From Pectobacterium versatile (GTDB taxonomy: Bacteria > Pseudomonadota > Gammaproteobacteria > Enterobacterales > Enterobacteriaceae): a DNA stretch of 64,000 bases. Shown piece by piece: positions 12,086-22,562 of the stretch (within the stretch, counting starts at the first letter, position 1; every line of letters starts with the position of its first letter). The notes under the pieces were generated by a model that saw only the letters and a program-made list of their open reading frames with translations, did not search any database and had not been told where the DNA came from. The translations under genes and the position numbers were made by a program. The DNA lies in the NCBI RefSeq assembly GCF_020166435.1, contig NZ_JAINZP010000004.1, positions 186,001 to 250,000 of the forward strand, written 5' to 3'.

Positions 12086-13027
12086 TTAAACCGGTGTCTT
12101 TAACCCGAAGAACGTTCGGGCTGTCACCACATCATCGGCGATTTGCTGTTTTAACGCATCGAGCGAAGCAAAACGCTGTTCATTACGGATCTTTTTACGC
12201 AGTACGACTTCAATATGACGACCATAGAGGTTCATCGTCACGTCCAGCAAATGCACTTCAAGCTGCTGGCGTTTGTCACCGTTTACGGTTGGACGCGTGC
12301 CAATATTGGCAACGCCCAGTAGCGGTTCTTGCCCCAGCCCATAAACGCTGACGGCATATACGCCGCTAACAGGGGAAACCTGACGTTTCAGCGGCAGGTT
12401 GGCGGTAGGGAACCCAATGGTTCGCCCCAATTCTTTGCCATGTTCCACGCGCCCTGAAATGCTGTAAGGATGGCCCAGCAGGCTTTCTGCCAGCTCAAGT
12501 TCATCGCGACTGAGCGCCTCACGTACGCCAGTGCTGCTCACCCGTTTGCCGCCGTTACAGAATGAATCGGTGCTGATGACATCAAATCCCGACTCACGCC
12601 CAGCCTTCTGTAATAACAGGAAATCGCCCTGACGACCAGCCCCGAAGCGGAAGTCATCCCCCACGACCAGAAACTTCACGCCCAATTTTTTCACCAGCAG
12701 GGAAGAAACGAACGTCTCGGCATTATTGGCGGCAAAACGCGCATCGAATCTGACGCACAACAGATAGTCCACGCCGGCCTGCGCCAGATATTTCACCTTG
12801 TCACGCAGACGCGTCAGACGGGCGGGCGCTTTTTCTGCAGCGAAGAGTTCCAGCGGCTGTGGTTCAAAAATCATGACCATCACTGGTAACCCACGAGCGC
12901 GACCTTCCTGCTTCAGTCGTTCAAGCAGCATTTGGTGTCCGAGGTGCACGCCGTCAAAATTACCAATAGTGAGCACACAGCCGTAATGGTGTGCCCGAAG
13001 ATTGTGTATACCGCGAATTAGCTGCAT
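12086..13027 (-). CDS. ribF: Bifunctional riboflavin kinase / FAD synthetase
   Basis: Makes FMN from riboflavin and then FAD; 313 residues as in E. coli. The N-terminal nucleotidyltransferase domain shows [10 protein letters not shown] (about residues 22-31) and the second motif [11 protein letters not shown]. The C-terminal riboflavin kinase domain shows [11 protein letters not shown] with the PTAN motif (near residue 205). It is the first gene of the ribF-ileS-lspA-fkpB-ispH operon; the shared intergenic region with divergent rpsT must hold the promoter. Confidence 0.98.
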   Translation of the reverse strand: MQLIRGIHNLRAHHYGCVLTIGNFDGVHLGHQMLLERLKQEGRARGLPVMVMIFEPQPLELFAAEKAPARLTRLRDKVKYLAQAGVDYLLCVRFDARFAANNAETFVSSLLVKKLGVKFLVVGDDFRFGAGRQGDFLLLQKAGRESGFDVISTDSFCNGGKRVSSTGVREALSRDELELAESLLGHPYSISGRVEHGKELGRTIGFPTANLPLKRQVSPVSGVYAVSVYGLGQEPLLGVANIGTRPTVNGDKRQQLEVHLLDVTMNLYGRHIEVVLRKKIRNEQRFASLDALKQQIADDVVTARTFFGLKTPV

Positions 13028-13452
13028 GGCTGGCCCAGAACAAAGGGTTAATATTATGGAAACCGGCGGATTATACCTTGTACAGCGAGTAAGGTTAACC
13101 TGCGATTCGCGCCTTTTGCAGCCACCTTGTAAATCATGCCAGTATTTGCACGTTTTTTAGCGGAATCATCGATGGATGACGCCTATACTCAGAATATCCA
13201 GACGGCGGACAGCACTTGCAATCCGACTTTACCGATGACAGACAGGGCTTTATCAAATTCAGGATGAATTTATGATGCGAAAAGCTGTATTCCACCGCGT
13301 GAAGCTGCTAAAATCCTGCGCCATCACAACGTAACAAGTGTCGACGTACAAACGACGCTTATTTGCACAAATCCATTGACAAACGAAGGCTAAACGAGCA
13401 TATTCCACGGCCTTTGAATTGTCCTCGATTGAATATATTTGGGAGTTGGACC
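13028..13452. other. Divergent ribF / rpsT control region
   Basis: About 425 bp between two divergently transcribed genes. A good promoter for rpsT is visible at 13376-13404. The part nearer ribF (13050-13330) shows no gene and should contain the ribF promoter and, by analogy with E. coli, a second rpsT promoter; I could not place either with confidence. Confidence 0.6.
13376..13404 (+). promoter_or_regulatory. rpsT promoter
   Basis: Perfect -35 TTGACA (13376-13381), 17-bp spacer, -10 CATATT (13399-13404). The start point would leave a leader of about 40 nt, as for the proximal rpsT promoter of E. coli. Confidence 0.7.
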
Positions 13453-13716
13453 TTGGCTAATATCAAATCAGCTAAGAAACGCGCCGTACAATCTGAGAAG
13501 CGCCGTAAGCATAACGCAAGCCGTCGCTCAATGATGCGTACTTTCATTAAGAAAGTATACGCGGCGATCGCTGTTGGCGATAAAGAAGCGGCACAGAAAG
13601 CATTTAATGACATGCAACCGATCGTGGATCGCCAGGCTGGTAAAGGCCTGATCCACAAGAACAAAGCTGCACGTCATAAATCCAATCTGGTTGCGCGCAT
13701 CAACGCCATGCAATAA
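13453..13716 (+). CDS. rpsT: 30S ribosomal protein S20
   Basis: Primary 16S rRNA-binding ribosomal protein, 87 residues exactly as in E. coli. The lysine- and arginine-rich helices ([34 protein letters not shown]) are unmistakable. I choose the TTG codon at 13453 as start because it gives the known N-terminus and follows GGGAG; E. coli rpsT also uses UUG, and in E. coli that weak start takes part in S20 autoregulation. A strong terminator follows. Divergent from ribF and convergent with nhaR. Confidence 0.97.
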   Translation: MANIKSAKKRAVQSEKRRKHNASRRSMMRTFIKKVYAAIAVGDKEAAQKAFNDMQPIVDRQAGKGLIHKNKAARHKSNLVARINAMQ

Positions 13717-13740
13717 TCACGCATCTGCGTGTTGTTGCTA

Positions 13741-13771
13741 AGAAAAAACCGGCCTAGGCCGGTTTTTTTGC
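13741..13771. terminator. Bidirectional terminator between rpsT and nhaR
   Basis: AAAAAACCGGCC / GGCCGGTTTTTTT, a perfect palindrome centred on CCTAGG. It has A-tract and T-tract on the two sides and so serves both converging genes. The nhaR stop codon lies inside it. Confidence 0.92.
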
Positions 13772-14668
13772 GTCTGCGGTATCACAAAAGAGCGCTGAAA
13801 AATCCGCGTTACAGACGCGCTGCATCGCTGGGTGCTGGATCATTCTGGCTGCAAAAATCGCATAATACTCGTCTTGAATGTTCTCAATCCTGCCGATCTC
13901 GACGATATCGCCCTGCTGGTAGATTTCATTAGCATACAGCGACGGTGCAACGAAAATCGCATCGTTATTAATGCCGAACGCGGTCATCAGCGCCGCATCA
14001 TCAAATTCGCCCAAAATAGTCGTCTGAATATTCTGCGCAGTAAACCAGTTCAGCAGTTTCCGTCCCAGCATGGTTCGCCGCCCGGGAATCAGCAGCTTAC
14101 GTTGTTCAAGGCAAGCGGGAAAAGGCTGCTCAGGCTGCGGACGTTTACAATAAAAGCTCACCGCACATTCACCCAGCTTGAGTGAAAACAGCCCTTCCTG
14201 CTGTGTCGAATCCACCGGACAATCCGACAGAATCATATCCAGCTTATGCTGGCTCAACTGCTCCAGCAGCATTTCGTGCGTCGACTCAAAACAGCGTAAA
14301 TGAATATGTTCCTGTTCTGTCACGACCGTTTCGAGCACCCTGCTCACTAACCGTTTGGACAGCGCATCTGCCACACCAACATCGAATAACAGGTTCGATT
14401 CTTTGCGGTAGTTCACAATATCCAACATTTCCTGGCTAAGCTGGAACATGCTATCCGCATAGCGAAAAACAAGCTGCCCCAACTCCGTCGGTTCCAGCCC
14501 CCGTCCCTTGCGCTTGAAGAGCTTGCCTTGCAGGCGCTCTTCCAGGCATTTGATTTGCCCAGTAATCGTCTGCGGCGTTAAGAACAGCGTTTCTGCCGCA
14601 CCAGCAACGGATCCCGACTTATAAACCTGCCAGAAATAATAGAGATGATTAAAATTCAAATGAGACAC
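13754..14668 (-). CDS. nhaR: LysR-type activator of sodium/proton antiporter gene
   Basis: LysR-family regulator, 304 residues (E. coli 301), which activates nhaA in response to sodium. The winged HTH lies at the N-terminus ([26 protein letters not shown]); [24 protein letters not shown] opens the effector domain. The GTG start at 14668 follows AGGAGG at ideal spacing and gives [12 protein letters not shown], the family N-terminus; a longer start at 14704 would overlap nhaA and lacks a binding site. It follows nhaA by 32 bp on the same strand, as in E. coli. Confidence 0.95.
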   Translation of the reverse strand: MSHLNFNHLYYFWQVYKSGSVAGAAETLFLTPQTITGQIKCLEERLQGKLFKRKGRGLEPTELGQLVFRYADSMFQLSQEMLDIVNYRKESNLLFDVGVADALSKRLVSRVLETVVTEQEHIHLRCFESTHEMLLEQLSQHKLDMILSDCPVDSTQQEGLFSLKLGECAVSFYCKRPQPEQPFPACLEQRKLLIPGRRTMLGRKLLNWFTAQNIQTTILGEFDDAALMTAFGINNDAIFVAPSLYANEIYQQGDIVEIGRIENIQDEYYAIFAARMIQHPAMQRVCNADFSALFCDTADAKKPA

Positions 14669-14700
14669 ACCCGCCTCCTCTTCGCGCCTCTGGCATAGCA

Positions 14701-15897
14701 TCACCCCTTACACGGTTGCATCGCCTTGTCCAGCGTAGGCAACACCCCGCGTAGCGCCAGATAGCCAAGCAGCGCCGCCAGCCCCGATGCCAGCAGAATT
14801 CCCAGCTTGGCATAGGTAATCAATTCCGCGTCGCCGCCGGAGAAAGCCAGTAGCGTAATGAATATCGACATGGTAAAGCCGATACCGCACAGCACCGACA
14901 CCGCTACGATCTGGCTAAAGCAGACGCCAGCAGGCAGACGAGCGTAGCCCAGTCGGATGGTTAGCCAACTGAACAAGGTAATGCCCAGCGGTTTACCGAT
15001 CAGCAGCCCAGCAGCGATGCCAAGGCTCAAAGGGGAAAACAGTTTTTCCAGCACAATCCCCTGTAGCACAATGCCTGCGTTAGCGAAGGCAAACAGTGGA
15101 ATAATCAGAAACGCGACCCACGTTTGTAAGCCATGTTCCAGCGTGGTTGCCGGAGAAGATTCCCCGTTGGACGTACGTAAAGGAATAAAGAAGCCGACGA
15201 TCACCCCAGCGAGCGTCGCATGAACGCCACATTTTAGAATGCAGACCCACAAGACGATCCCCACCAGCAAATAGGCGGAGGTTTTACCAACCTGCTGCCT
15301 GTTCATATAGGCTAGCGTCGCAATCGCCAGCACTGCACCGCCCAGCGCAGGCCAGAAGATCTGCTGTGTATAAAACAGGGCAATGATCAGGATCGCTCCC
15401 AGATCGTCAATGATCGCCAGCGCCAGCAGGAAGACTTTCAGCCCAGCAGGAACACGTTTGCCCAATAGCGTCAGCACACCAATGGCGAACGCGATATCTG
15501 TCGCCGCAGGAATCGCCCAACCAGCGCGCGTCACCTCATCATTCGCGTTGAAAAGCAGAAAGAGCAAAGCAGGAAAAATCATTCCGCCTACCGCAGCCGC
15601 CAGTGGCAGCATCGCCTGTTGGCGGCTGGCTAACGAGCCTTCGACGAGCTCGCGTTTCACTTCCAGACCAATCAGCAGGAAGAAAATCGCCATCAGGCCA
15701 TCGTTAATCCACAGCAGCAGGTTCTTATTGATTTCCAGTGCGCCAAACCGCATTTCCACCGGCATCATCAGGAATTGTTGATAACCAGCGGCAGTCACCG
15801 ACCAGTTAGCAAACGCGATCGCCAGAACTGTTGCCATCATTAGCATCACACCAGCGGCGGCATCCAATCGAATAAAGCGACGAATCATTGTTATCAC
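14701..15897 (-). CDS. nhaA: Na+/H+ antiporter NhaA
   Basis: Inner-membrane antiporter that expels Na+ or Li+ in exchange for two protons; up to 398 residues (E. coli 388) with about twelve membrane segments. The ion-binding residues are visible in [16 protein letters not shown] (Asp equivalent to 133) and [18 protein letters not shown] (paired Asp equivalent to 163 and 164), with [11 protein letters not shown]-like [15 protein letters not shown] following. Two starts are possible: GTG at 15897, about nine bases after GGGAGA, and ATG at 15888. I keep the GTG for spacing, without certainty. nhaR follows in the same direction. Confidence 0.95.
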   Translation of the reverse strand: MITMIRRFIRLDAAAGVMLMMATVLAIAFANWSVTAAGYQQFLMMPVEMRFGALEINKNLLLWINDGLMAIFFLLIGLEVKRELVEGSLASRQQAMLPLAAAVGGMIFPALLFLLFNANDEVTRAGWAIPAATDIAFAIGVLTLLGKRVPAGLKVFLLALAIIDDLGAILIIALFYTQQIFWPALGGAVLAIATLAYMNRQQVGKTSAYLLVGIVLWVCILKCGVHATLAGVIVGFFIPLRTSNGESSPATTLEHGLQTWVAFLIIPLFAFANAGIVLQGIVLEKLFSPLSLGIAAGLLIGKPLGITLFSWLTIRLGYARLPAGVCFSQIVAVSVLCGIGFTMSIFITLLAFSGGDAELITYAKLGILLASGLAALLGYLALRGVLPTLDKAMQPCKG

Positions 15898-16057
15898 TAA
15901 CTTAATCTCCCATCAGGCACGAATGCCAATACCGTACGCTCGCTTTCTTGCTGGCAAGATTACGCGACCTAACCACTCGTTAAAAGCAGATTAAAACTGG
16001 CTTAATCATCGTAAAAAACGATCTATTGAATTGAGGCTATCTAGAGGAAGGAATAAA

Positions 16058-16127
16058 AAAACGTCGGGAGCGTTTTTCAACGTTGCGTAGCAAGCGCCGT
16101 AAGGTGACGGACAAGGATGTCCGTCAT
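16058..16127. repeat. Three-hairpin intergenic repeat related to the ERIC insertion
   Basis: Consecutive hairpins: AAAAACG / CGTTTTT around TCGGGAG, then a short stem near 16081-16100, then GACGGACA / TGTCCGTC around AGGA (16106-16125). Order, loop sequences and the flanks GGTGA and TCAT match the extra segment inside the ERIC copy at 39188-39385, but the arm bases differ in a compensating way. Confidence 0.6.
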
Positions 16128-16160
16128 AAAAAAACCGGCAGGTTTACCCCGCCGATTTCT
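16127..16160 (-). terminator. Terminator after dnaJ
   Basis: On the minus strand a stem CGGC-G-GG / CC-T-GCCG around GTAAA is followed by GTTTTTTTT. It begins 24 bp past the dnaJ stop. Confidence 0.8.
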
Positions 16161-16183
16161 TATCACGCGTTAACGACAAACTA

Positions 16184-17320
16184 TTAACGGGTTAAATCAT
16201 CGAAAAATTTCTTCACGCCATCGAAAAAATTTTTCGAGCGAGGACTATTTCTCTCGCCAGACGGGCCACCGAAGCTCTCATCAAGCTCTTGCAGCAGTTG
16301 TCTTTGACGTTCGTTCAAATTAACCGGCGTTTCTACAACCACACGGCACAACAGATCGCCCTGCGCACCGCCGCGTACCGATTTCACGCCTTTGCCACGC
16401 ATACGGAACAGTTTCCCGGTTTGCGTTTCCGCAGGCACTTTCAGCTTCACTCGGCCATCCAGCGTTGGGACTTCAATCTCGCCGCCTAATGCTGCCATCG
16501 CAAAGTTGATCGGCACTTCGCAGTACAGGTTGTTTTCTTCACGCTGGAAGATCGGGTGCGCTTTAACCTGCACTTGAACGTACAAATCACCTGACGGTGC
16601 ACCGTGCTCGCCCGCTTCGCCTTCACCAGACAAACGGATACGGTCGCCGGTGTCCACGCCCGCCGGAATTTTCACCGACAGCGTTTTGCTCTTCTCTACT
16701 CGACCATGACCGTGACATTTGATGCACGGATCTTTAATGATCTTGCCGCGACCATGACAGTGTGGACACGCCTGCTGCACGGTAAAGAAGCCCTGACGCA
16801 TCTGAACCTGACCATTACCATGACAGGTCGGACAGGTGATCGGGGAGCTACCCGGCTTCGCACCGTTGCCGTGGCAGACATCACACTCTTCCAGTGCGGG
16901 AATACGGATCTCTTTGGTGACGCCACGTACTGCTTCTTCCAGCGTCAACTCCATGTTGTAGCGTAAATCGGATCCACGGCTCGCGCGCTGACGGCGACCA
17001 CCGCCAAAGATGTCTCCGAACACGTCGCCAAAAATATCACCAAAATCAGCACCGCCGCCGCCAAAGCCACCGCCGCCTCCGCCCATACCACCTTGCTCAA
17101 ACGCCGCATGGCCATACTGATCGTAGGCTGCGCGTTTTTGCGAGTCGGTAAGGATCTCGTAGGCTTCTTTGATCTCTTTAAACTTGGCTTCTGCCTCGCT
17201 ATCACCCTGATTACGATCCGGGTGGTACTTCATCGCCAGACGCTTGTACGCTTTCTTTATTTCGCGCTCATCCGCGTTTTTAGCAACGCCCAAGCTTTCG
17301 TAATAATCTTGCTTCGCCAT
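16184..17320 (-). CDS. dnaJ: Chaperone DnaJ (Hsp40)
   Basis: Co-chaperone that stimulates DnaK ATPase and delivers clients; 378 residues (E. coli 376). The J-domain is at residues 1-70 with the essential HPD in [10 protein letters not shown] glycine/phenylalanine-rich linker follows ([32 protein letters not shown]). Four zinc-finger repeats of the form CxxCxGxG are intact: [24 protein letters not shown] and CIKCHGHG. The C-terminal substrate-binding and dimer region is complete. It lies 108 bp after dnaK on the same strand, forming the heat-shock dnaKJ operon. Confidence 0.98.
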   Translation of the reverse strand: MAKQDYYESLGVAKNADEREIKKAYKRLAMKYHPDRNQGDSEAEAKFKEIKEAYEILTDSQKRAAYDQYGHAAFEQGGMGGGGGGFGGGGADFGDIFGDVFGDIFGGGRRQRASRGSDLRYNMELTLEEAVRGVTKEIRIPALEECDVCHGNGAKPGSSPITCPTCHGNGQVQMRQGFFTVQQACPHCHGRGKIIKDPCIKCHGHGRVEKSKTLSVKIPAGVDTGDRIRLSGEGEAGEHGAPSGDLYVQVQVKAHPIFQREENNLYCEVPINFAMAALGGEIEVPTLDGRVKLKVPAETQTGKLFRMRGKGVKSVRGGAQGDLLCRVVVETPVNLNERQRQLLQELDESFGGPSGERNSPRSKNFFDGVKKFFDDLTR

Positions 17321-17346
17321 TTATTTTCCTGCCCCTCAACATGCAT

Positions 17347-17378
17347 GCACGGGCGCAGAGTTTCCTCGACGCCCGTGC
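17347..17378. repeat. Stem-loop in the dnaK-dnaJ spacer
   Basis: GCACGGGCG / CGCCCGTGC, nine perfect pairs with a 14-base loop, between dnaK and dnaJ. It could be an mRNA processing or partial attenuation site that lowers dnaJ expression relative to dnaK; there is no U-tract, so it is not a full terminator. Confidence 0.55.
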
Positions 17379-17428
17379 TGATTGCCAGCAATAGCCTTGT
17401 GGCTGCTACTGCGCCCGCTCAAGGGCGA

Positions 17429-19336
17429 TTACTTTTTATCTTTTACTTCTTCAAATTCAGCATCAACAACATCATCGTCGCGACGAGCAGAGGCATCATC
17501 AGCGCCACCTTCAGCACCTGGCTGTGGCTGAGACGCTTCCAGCAGCTTGCCAGAAACCTGAACCAGCGCCTGAATCTTCGCTTCGATTTCTGCTTTGTCT
17601 TCACCTTTCAGCGCGCTTTCCAGCGCTTTCAGTGCGTCGTCAATAGCTGCTTTATCTTCAGCGGCCAGTTTATCGCCCACTTCTTCCAGCTGCTTACGCG
17701 TGCTGTGCAGCAGGTGATCACCCTGGTTACGAGCCTGAACCAGTTCTTCAAACTTACGGTCAGCTTCAGCGTTTGCTTCAGCATCGCGTACCATTTTCTG
17801 GATTTCTTCTTCGTTCAGACCAGAAGATGCCTTGATGGTGATTTTCTGCTCGCGACCGCTGTTTTTGTCTTTCGCAGAAACGTGCAGGATACCGTCGGCG
17901 TCAATATCGAAAGTCACTTCGACCTGCGGCATACCGCGTGGCGCAGGCTGAATACCATCCAGGTTAAATTGACCCAGCGATTTATTATCATGCGCACGCT
18001 TACGTTCACCCTGCAAAACATGGATCGTTACCGCAGACTGGTTGTCTTCCGCCGTTGAGAATACCTGACTGTGTTTCGTCGGGATCGTCGTGTTTTTGGC
18101 GATCAACGGAGTCATCACGCCGCCCATGGTTTCGATACCCAGAGACAGCGGGCTTACGTCCAGCAGCAGAACGTCCTTCACGTCACCCGACAAGACACCG
18201 CCCTGAACCGCTGCACCAATAGCAACCGCTTCGTCCGGGTTCACGTCTTTACGCGGCTCTTTACCGAAGAAGTCAGCGACTTTCTTCTGCACCAGAGGCA
18301 TACGCGTCTGACCACCAACCAGAATCACGTCCTGAATTTCAGAAACGGACAGGCCAGCATCCTGCAATGCCACTTTCAGCGGCTCCAGAGAACGGTTCAC
18401 CAGCTCTTCTACCAGTGATTCCAGTTTTGCACGGGTCACTTTGATGTTCAGGTGCTTAGGACCGGTCGCATCTGCCGTGATGTATGGCAGGTTAACATCG
18501 GTCTGCTGTGCAGAAGACAGCTCGATCTTCGCTTTTTCTGCCGCTTCTTTCAGACGCTGCATGGCCAGCGGATCGTTGCGCAGGTCGAAACCTTGCTCTT
18601 TCTTAAATTCGTCAACCAGATAGTTGATCATGCGGCTATCGAAGTCTTCACCACCCAGGTGAGTGTCACCGTTGGTTGCCAGCACTTCGAAGGTTTTTTC
18701 GCCATCAACTTCGTCAATTTCGATGATGGAAATATCGAACGTACCGCCGCCCAGGTCGTAAACCGCGATGGTGCGGTTGCCGACTTCTTTATCCAGACCG
18801 TACGCCAGCGCAGCTGCTGTCGGTTCGTTGATGATACGTTTGACTTCCAGACCCGCGATACGACCAGCATCTTTCGTTGCCTGACGCTGCGCATCGTTGA
18901 AGTAAGCTGGTACGGTGATAACCGCTTCGGTGATGGTCTCACCCAGATAGTCTTCCGCCGTTTTCTTCATTTTTTTCAGCACTTCAGCTGAAATCTGCGG
19001 CGGAGCCATTTTCTGATCTTTCACTTCCAGCCATGCATCGCCATTATCTGCCGCGATGATTTTGTACGGCATGATGTTGGAATCGCGCTGAACTTCTTCG
19101 TCTTTGAAACGACGGCCAATCAGACGCTTGATAGCAAACAGTGTATTTTTCGGGTTGGTCACTGCCTGACGTTTAGCCGGTTGGCCAACCAGAGTTTCAC
19201 CGTCTTGCGTATAAGCAATGATTGAAGGCGTGGTGCGATCGCCTTCGCTATTTTCCAGTACTTTTACCTGAGTACCGTCAATAATCGCGACACAAGAGTT
19301 GGTTGTACCCAGGTCGATACCAATAATCTTACCCAT
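17429..19336 (-). CDS. dnaK: Molecular chaperone DnaK (Hsp70)
   Basis: ATP-dependent chaperone, 635 residues (E. coli 638). The nucleotide-binding domain shows the phosphate loops [12 protein letters not shown] at the N-terminus and [13 protein letters not shown] near residue 195, and the adenosine motif [11 protein letters not shown]. The substrate-binding domain begins after [17 protein letters not shown], which contains the interdomain linker region. The C-terminal tail [13 protein letters not shown] carries the conserved EEV-type acidic end. It is first in the dnaK-dnaJ operon and is preceded by two sigma-32 promoters. Confidence 0.99.
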   Translation of the reverse strand: MGKIIGIDLGTTNSCVAIIDGTQVKVLENSEGDRTTPSIIAYTQDGETLVGQPAKRQAVTNPKNTLFAIKRLIGRRFKDEEVQRDSNIMPYKIIAADNGDAWLEVKDQKMAPPQISAEVLKKMKKTAEDYLGETITEAVITVPAYFNDAQRQATKDAGRIAGLEVKRIINEPTAAALAYGLDKEVGNRTIAVYDLGGGTFDISIIEIDEVDGEKTFEVLATNGDTHLGGEDFDSRMINYLVDEFKKEQGFDLRNDPLAMQRLKEAAEKAKIELSSAQQTDVNLPYITADATGPKHLNIKVTRAKLESLVEELVNRSLEPLKVALQDAGLSVSEIQDVILVGGQTRMPLVQKKVADFFGKEPRKDVNPDEAVAIGAAVQGGVLSGDVKDVLLLDVSPLSLGIETMGGVMTPLIAKNTTIPTKHSQVFSTAEDNQSAVTIHVLQGERKRAHDNKSLGQFNLDGIQPAPRGMPQVEVTFDIDADGILHVSAKDKNSGREQKITIKASSGLNEEEIQKMVRDAEANAEADRKFEELVQARNQGDHLLHSTRKQLEEVGDKLAAEDKAAIDDALKALESALKGEDKAEIEAKIQALVQVSGKLLEASQPQPGAEGGADDASARRDDDVVDAEFEEVKDKK

Positions 19337-19384
19337 CTAAACATCTCCACTAAAAAGTCATATTCGGTATGGTGGTTAAACCCA

Positions 19385-19414
19385 CTGTGCGGGCGAAATG
19401 TCGTTTTTCAACAA
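19385..19414 (-). promoter_or_regulatory. Proximal sigma-32 promoter of dnaK (P2-like)
   Basis: On the minus strand GTTGAAA (19406-19412), then a -10 resembling CGCCCGCAC (19387-19395). The run TTTCGCCC between them matches my memory of E. coli dnaK P2. Confidence 0.6.
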
Positions 19415-19541
19415 GATTTCTCGTTTTCCAACAACACACCCTCGTTTTTCATCAGCAGCACACGTTTCATTTTCATGCTAACCACCGATGTAACGGCCCG
19501 ACACACGCCTTTGCGGCAGGTCAAACTGTTTCGGTTGCAAA

Positions 19542-19575
19542 TAAGATGGGGCCAACATTTCTATCATCAAGGGGG
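19542..19575 (-). promoter_or_regulatory. Distal sigma-32 heat-shock promoter of dnaK (P1)
   Basis: On the minus strand CCTTGATG (19565-19572) and CCCCATCTTA (19542-19551) match the sigma-32 consensus CTTGAA and CCCCAT-T with correct spacing. The layout parallels E. coli dnaK P1. Confidence 0.85.
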
Positions 19576-19819
19576 GAAGATGAAAAAAAATGACCTTTAC
19601 CCCTCGTACGATCAAACTATTCTGCCTTCCCCATGTTGTGTCCGTTCCAAACGCCCGATATGATGCCGCGCCCGCCGCAGAAATGGAGACATTTCCCTAC
19701 ACAATGGCGGGCAATAACACCTAAACGACACCTATCCCAACGTGATTGGCGCATTCGCTAACCTTAATGCCGCGCCCGACGCGAAGGGACTATTAATAAT
19801 CTGTTATTGCAGAGGATTT

Positions 19820-20395
19820 ATGAGCACGAACACGTTGGCAAATCCTGGTCCATTAGGACTGATGGGCTTCGGGATGACCACTATTCTGTTGAACCTGCAC
19901 AACGCAGGCTTTTTCCCACTTTCTTCCATCATTCTCAGCATGGGTATCTTCTACGGCGGTATTGCCCAGATTCTGGCTGGCCTGCTGGAATATAAAAAAG
20001 GGAATACGTTTGGCGTGACGGCGTTTACGTCTTATGGCGCATTCTGGCTGACGCTGGTTGCCATTCTGATGCTGCCAAAAATGGGTCTGGCGGAAGCCAG
20101 CGATGCTCAGTTCCTTGGCGTATTCCTTGGCCTGTGGGGCGTCTTCACACTGTTTATGTTCTTCGGCACCTTCGGTACCAACCGCGCACTGCAATTTGTT
20201 TTCGGTAGCCTGACCGTGCTGTTTGCTCTGCTGGCTGTGGGTAACTTTACCGGCAACCACGCTCTGCTGACCTTCGCGGGTTACGAAGGCATCATCTGTG
20301 GCGCTAGCGCGATTTATCTGGCAATGGCTGAAGTGCTGAACGAGAAGTTTGGCCGCACCGTACTGCCAATTGGTTCATGTGGCGCATCTCACTAA
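19820..20395 (+). CDS. satP: Acetate/succinate:proton symporter (GPR1/FUN34/YaaH family)
   Basis: Six-segment inner-membrane transporter of the acetate uptake family, 191 residues (E. coli 188). The family signature NPGPLGLMGFGMTTILLNLHN is at the N-terminus, with further conserved blocks GIFYGGIAQILAGLLEYKKGNTFG and FTSYGAFWLTLV. The ATG at 19820 follows AGAGG and matches the E. coli N-terminus; an upstream in-frame start at 19742 is unlikely. Divergent from dnaK. A strong shared terminator follows. Confidence 0.95.
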   Translation: MSTNTLANPGPLGLMGFGMTTILLNLHNAGFFPLSSIILSMGIFYGGIAQILAGLLEYKKGNTFGVTAFTSYGAFWLTLVAILMLPKMGLAEASDAQFLGVFLGLWGVFTLFMFFGTFGTNRALQFVFGSLTVLFALLAVGNFTGNHALLTFAGYEGIICGASAIYLAMAEVLNEKFGRTVLPIGSCGASH

Positions 20396-20440
20396 GTTCT
20401 GACGCCATACCCGTACCGACCAATCCTGCTTTACATGCAA

Positions 20441-20476
20441 ACGAGCCCTGTCAGATTGACAGGGCTCGTTTGTTTT
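20441..20476. terminator. Bidirectional terminator between satP and the MFS gene
   Basis: ACGAGCCCTGTC / GACAGGGCTCGT, twelve perfect pairs with a 5-base loop, followed by TTTGTTTTT on the plus strand. Confidence 0.9.
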
Positions 20477-20509
20477 TGATGACGCGCTATTTTTTGAGAA
20501 ATAGCGTGC

Positions 20510-21847
20510 TTAAACTTCGACAGGCGAACGATCGCGCGCCTCGCTATCGGCCGAAACCTGCGAGTCAGCATCCAGATCGCGCTGCAAATAAACACCCAAC
20601 AGCAATCCCACAGCGGCCAACGTCAGGACATAGAAGGCCGGTGCCATCGGCGTCGCCTTCATAATCAGCGTCACGAAGACAGGCGTCAGGCCACCGAAAA
20701 TGGCATAGGAAACGTTGTAGGAAAAAGAAATCCCTGAGAACCGCACCGCAGCCGGAAACGCTCGCACCATGACATAAGGCACACCGCCCACCACACCCAC
20801 GCTGAGCCCGACAATCGCATAGCTGACAAAGAGCAGCGTCGTACTGCTTGCTGCCGAGCTATAAAAGAACCAGCTACAGGCGGCCAGCGACAGGCTACCC
20901 ACAATAAACAGCTTGCTGGCACCAAAGCGGTCAACCAACAGCCCCGCACCGACGCAACCCACCATCAGCGCAATCGTTGCCAGACAGTTCGCCTGCAATG
21001 CCAGCGCAGCAGGAATGCCGTGGACTTTTTGCAGGTAGGTCGGAGCCATCAGAATCACGACGACGATGCACGCAGACAGCAGCCAGGTCAGCAGCATTGA
21101 AACCACGACCGCACGTTTATGATTTAAGACGACAGATTTCAGCGGCAGCTCTTCTGCCAGCTTTTTCTGCTCACGCATTTCCATAAAAATGGGGGTTTCC
21201 TGCAGCCAGCGGCGCAGATACATGGCGATAAGGCCGAATACCCCACCAATGAAGAACGGCAGACGCCAGCCGCCGCCAGACATCTGCTCTGGCGTCAGCA
21301 CCGTATTCAGCAACGTTGCGATCAGCGAGCCTAGCAAAATCCCCATCGTCAAGCCGGCAGTCAGCGTACCGCAGGCAAATCCAATACGAGCGCGCGGCAC
21401 ATGCTCCGCAACGAAGACCCATGCGCCGGGGACTTCGCCACCGATTGCCGCCCCTTGCAGCACGCGCATTAACAGCAGTAAAAGCGGTGCCGCAATACCA
21501 ATGGCTTCATAGGTCGGCAACAGACCCATTGCCAGCGTCGGTAGCGCCATCAGCAATATGCTCAGGCTGAACATTTTCTTACGTCCACTCTTGTCACCAA
21601 AGTGGGCCATGATGATGCCCCCCAGCGGACGAGCCAGATAGCCTGCGGCGAAAATACCGAACGTCTGAACCTGCCGTAGCCATTCAGGAATGTCCGGCGG
21701 GAAGAAGAGATCGCCAATCACGGCGGCAAAGAAGACGAAAATAATAAAATCGTAAAACTCTAACGCGCCACCCAGTGCAGCCAGAGACAGCGTTTTGTAG
21801 TCCTGCCGGTTCAACCGGCGAGGATGGGCGTGTTGATCCTGAGTCAT
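20510..21847 (-). CDS. MFS transporter, metabolite:H+ symporter (MHS) type
   Basis: A 445-residue major-facilitator protein with about twelve membrane segments. Early blocks GALEFYDFIIFVFFA and GYLARPLGGIIMAHFGDKSGRKKMF match the metabolite:H+ symporter group (relatives of ProP, ShiA, KgtP). The second signature is LLMRVLQGAAIGGEVPGAWVFVAEH with the group's GE pair. The substrate is not determinable; dicarboxylates, osmolytes and shikimate are all transported within the group. It stands alone between satP and mog, on the minus strand, where E. coli has no such gene, so it is a lineage-specific member of this block. Confidence 0.88.
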   Translation of the reverse strand: MTQDQHAHPRRLNRQDYKTLSLAALGGALEFYDFIIFVFFAAVIGDLFFPPDIPEWLRQVQTFGIFAAGYLARPLGGIIMAHFGDKSGRKKMFSLSILLMALPTLAMGLLPTYEAIGIAAPLLLLLMRVLQGAAIGGEVPGAWVFVAEHVPRARIGFACGTLTAGLTMGILLGSLIATLLNTVLTPEQMSGGGWRLPFFIGGVFGLIAMYLRRWLQETPIFMEMREQKKLAEELPLKSVVLNHKRAVVVSMLLTWLLSACIVVVILMAPTYLQKVHGIPAALALQANCLATIALMVGCVGAGLLVDRFGASKLFIVGSLSLAACSWFFYSSAASSTTLLFVSYAIVGLSVGVVGGVPYVMVRAFPAAVRFSGISFSYNVSYAIFGGLTPVFVTLIMKATPMAPAFYVLTLAAVGLLLGVYLQRDLDADSQVSADSEARDRSPVEV

Positions 21848-21974
21848 AAGTTACCGTGTATTGCCAGAGTGAAAAAAGAAGAACGTCACCGCAGTGTGTA
21901 AAGTAGAAATTACTATAGCGGCAAAATTTTTATACACCAGCAAAGCTGAATCTTATGTTTCAAATCGGCTAACT

Positions 21975-22562
21975 TCAGTCTTTTATTTCGTGCACGGCAT
22001 TTTTAGGGCGAAAAGCTGCTACTACATCCGCATTAGTTTCAATGTAAGGGCCTTCCAGCAGCTGGATACAATACGGTACGCTGGCAAAAATACCGGCCAC
22101 AACCACCTTACCGTCGGCATCTTTTAAGCCTTCCAGCGTTTCCTTAATCGACTTGGGCTGTCCCGGCAGATTAAGAATCAGCGCCTGTTTACGCAGCACA
22201 CCCACCTGACGGGAGAGGATCGCGGTAGGAACAAAGCGCAGGCTAATTTGCCGCATTTGCTCACCAAATCCCGGCATTTCTCGATCGGCAACGGCCAGCG
22301 TGGCATCTGGCGTAACATCGCGACGTGCAGGCCCCGTGCCTCCCGTAGTCAGCACCAAATGACAGCCGCGTTCATCCACCAACTCACACAGCGTTTGTTC
22401 AATCATCGGCTGTTCATCCGGCACCAGCCGAGTTTCCACTTCAAAAGGCGTCGTCAGGGCGCTACGGAGCCAGGATTCCAGTTCTGGGATGCCTTTATCC
22501 TGATAGACCCCGCCAGAAGCGCGATCGGATACGGAGACTAAACCAATACGCAATACATTCAT
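21975..22562 (-). CDS. mog: Molybdopterin adenylyltransferase
   Basis: Adenylylates molybdopterin before molybdenum insertion; 195 residues exactly as E. coli MogA. The nucleotide-binding motif TTGGTGPARRDVTPDATLAV and the second block NLPGQPKSIKETLEGLKDA are intact. The ATG at 22562 follows GAGGTGCTT and gives NVLRIGLVSVSDRAS, the family start; an in-frame GTG two codons earlier is less likely. The neighbours are an MFS transporter and a diguanylate cyclase; no other molybdenum cofactor gene is near. Confidence 0.97.
   Translation of the reverse strand: MNVLRIGLVSVSDRASGGVYQDKGIPELESWLRSALTTPFEVETRLVPDEQPMIEQTLCELVDERGCHLVLTTGGTGPARRDVTPDATLAVADREMPGFGEQMRQISLRFVPTAILSRQVGVLRKQALILNLPGQPKSIKETLEGLKDADGKVVVAGIFASVPYCIQLLEGPYIETNADVVAAFRPKNAVHEIKD

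Larger units (their letters stand above)
19337..19819. other. Divergent dnaK / satP control region
   Basis: About 480 bp with two sigma-32 promoters reading toward dnaK and no gene. The satP side must carry its own promoter, which I could not locate by eye. Confidence 0.6.

Noticed and set aside
17093-18058. A 321-codon frame opposite dnaJ and dnaK
   Set aside because: Antisense shadow; spans the intergenic promoter-free spacer and two strong genes, with Phe/Arg-rich artefact composition.
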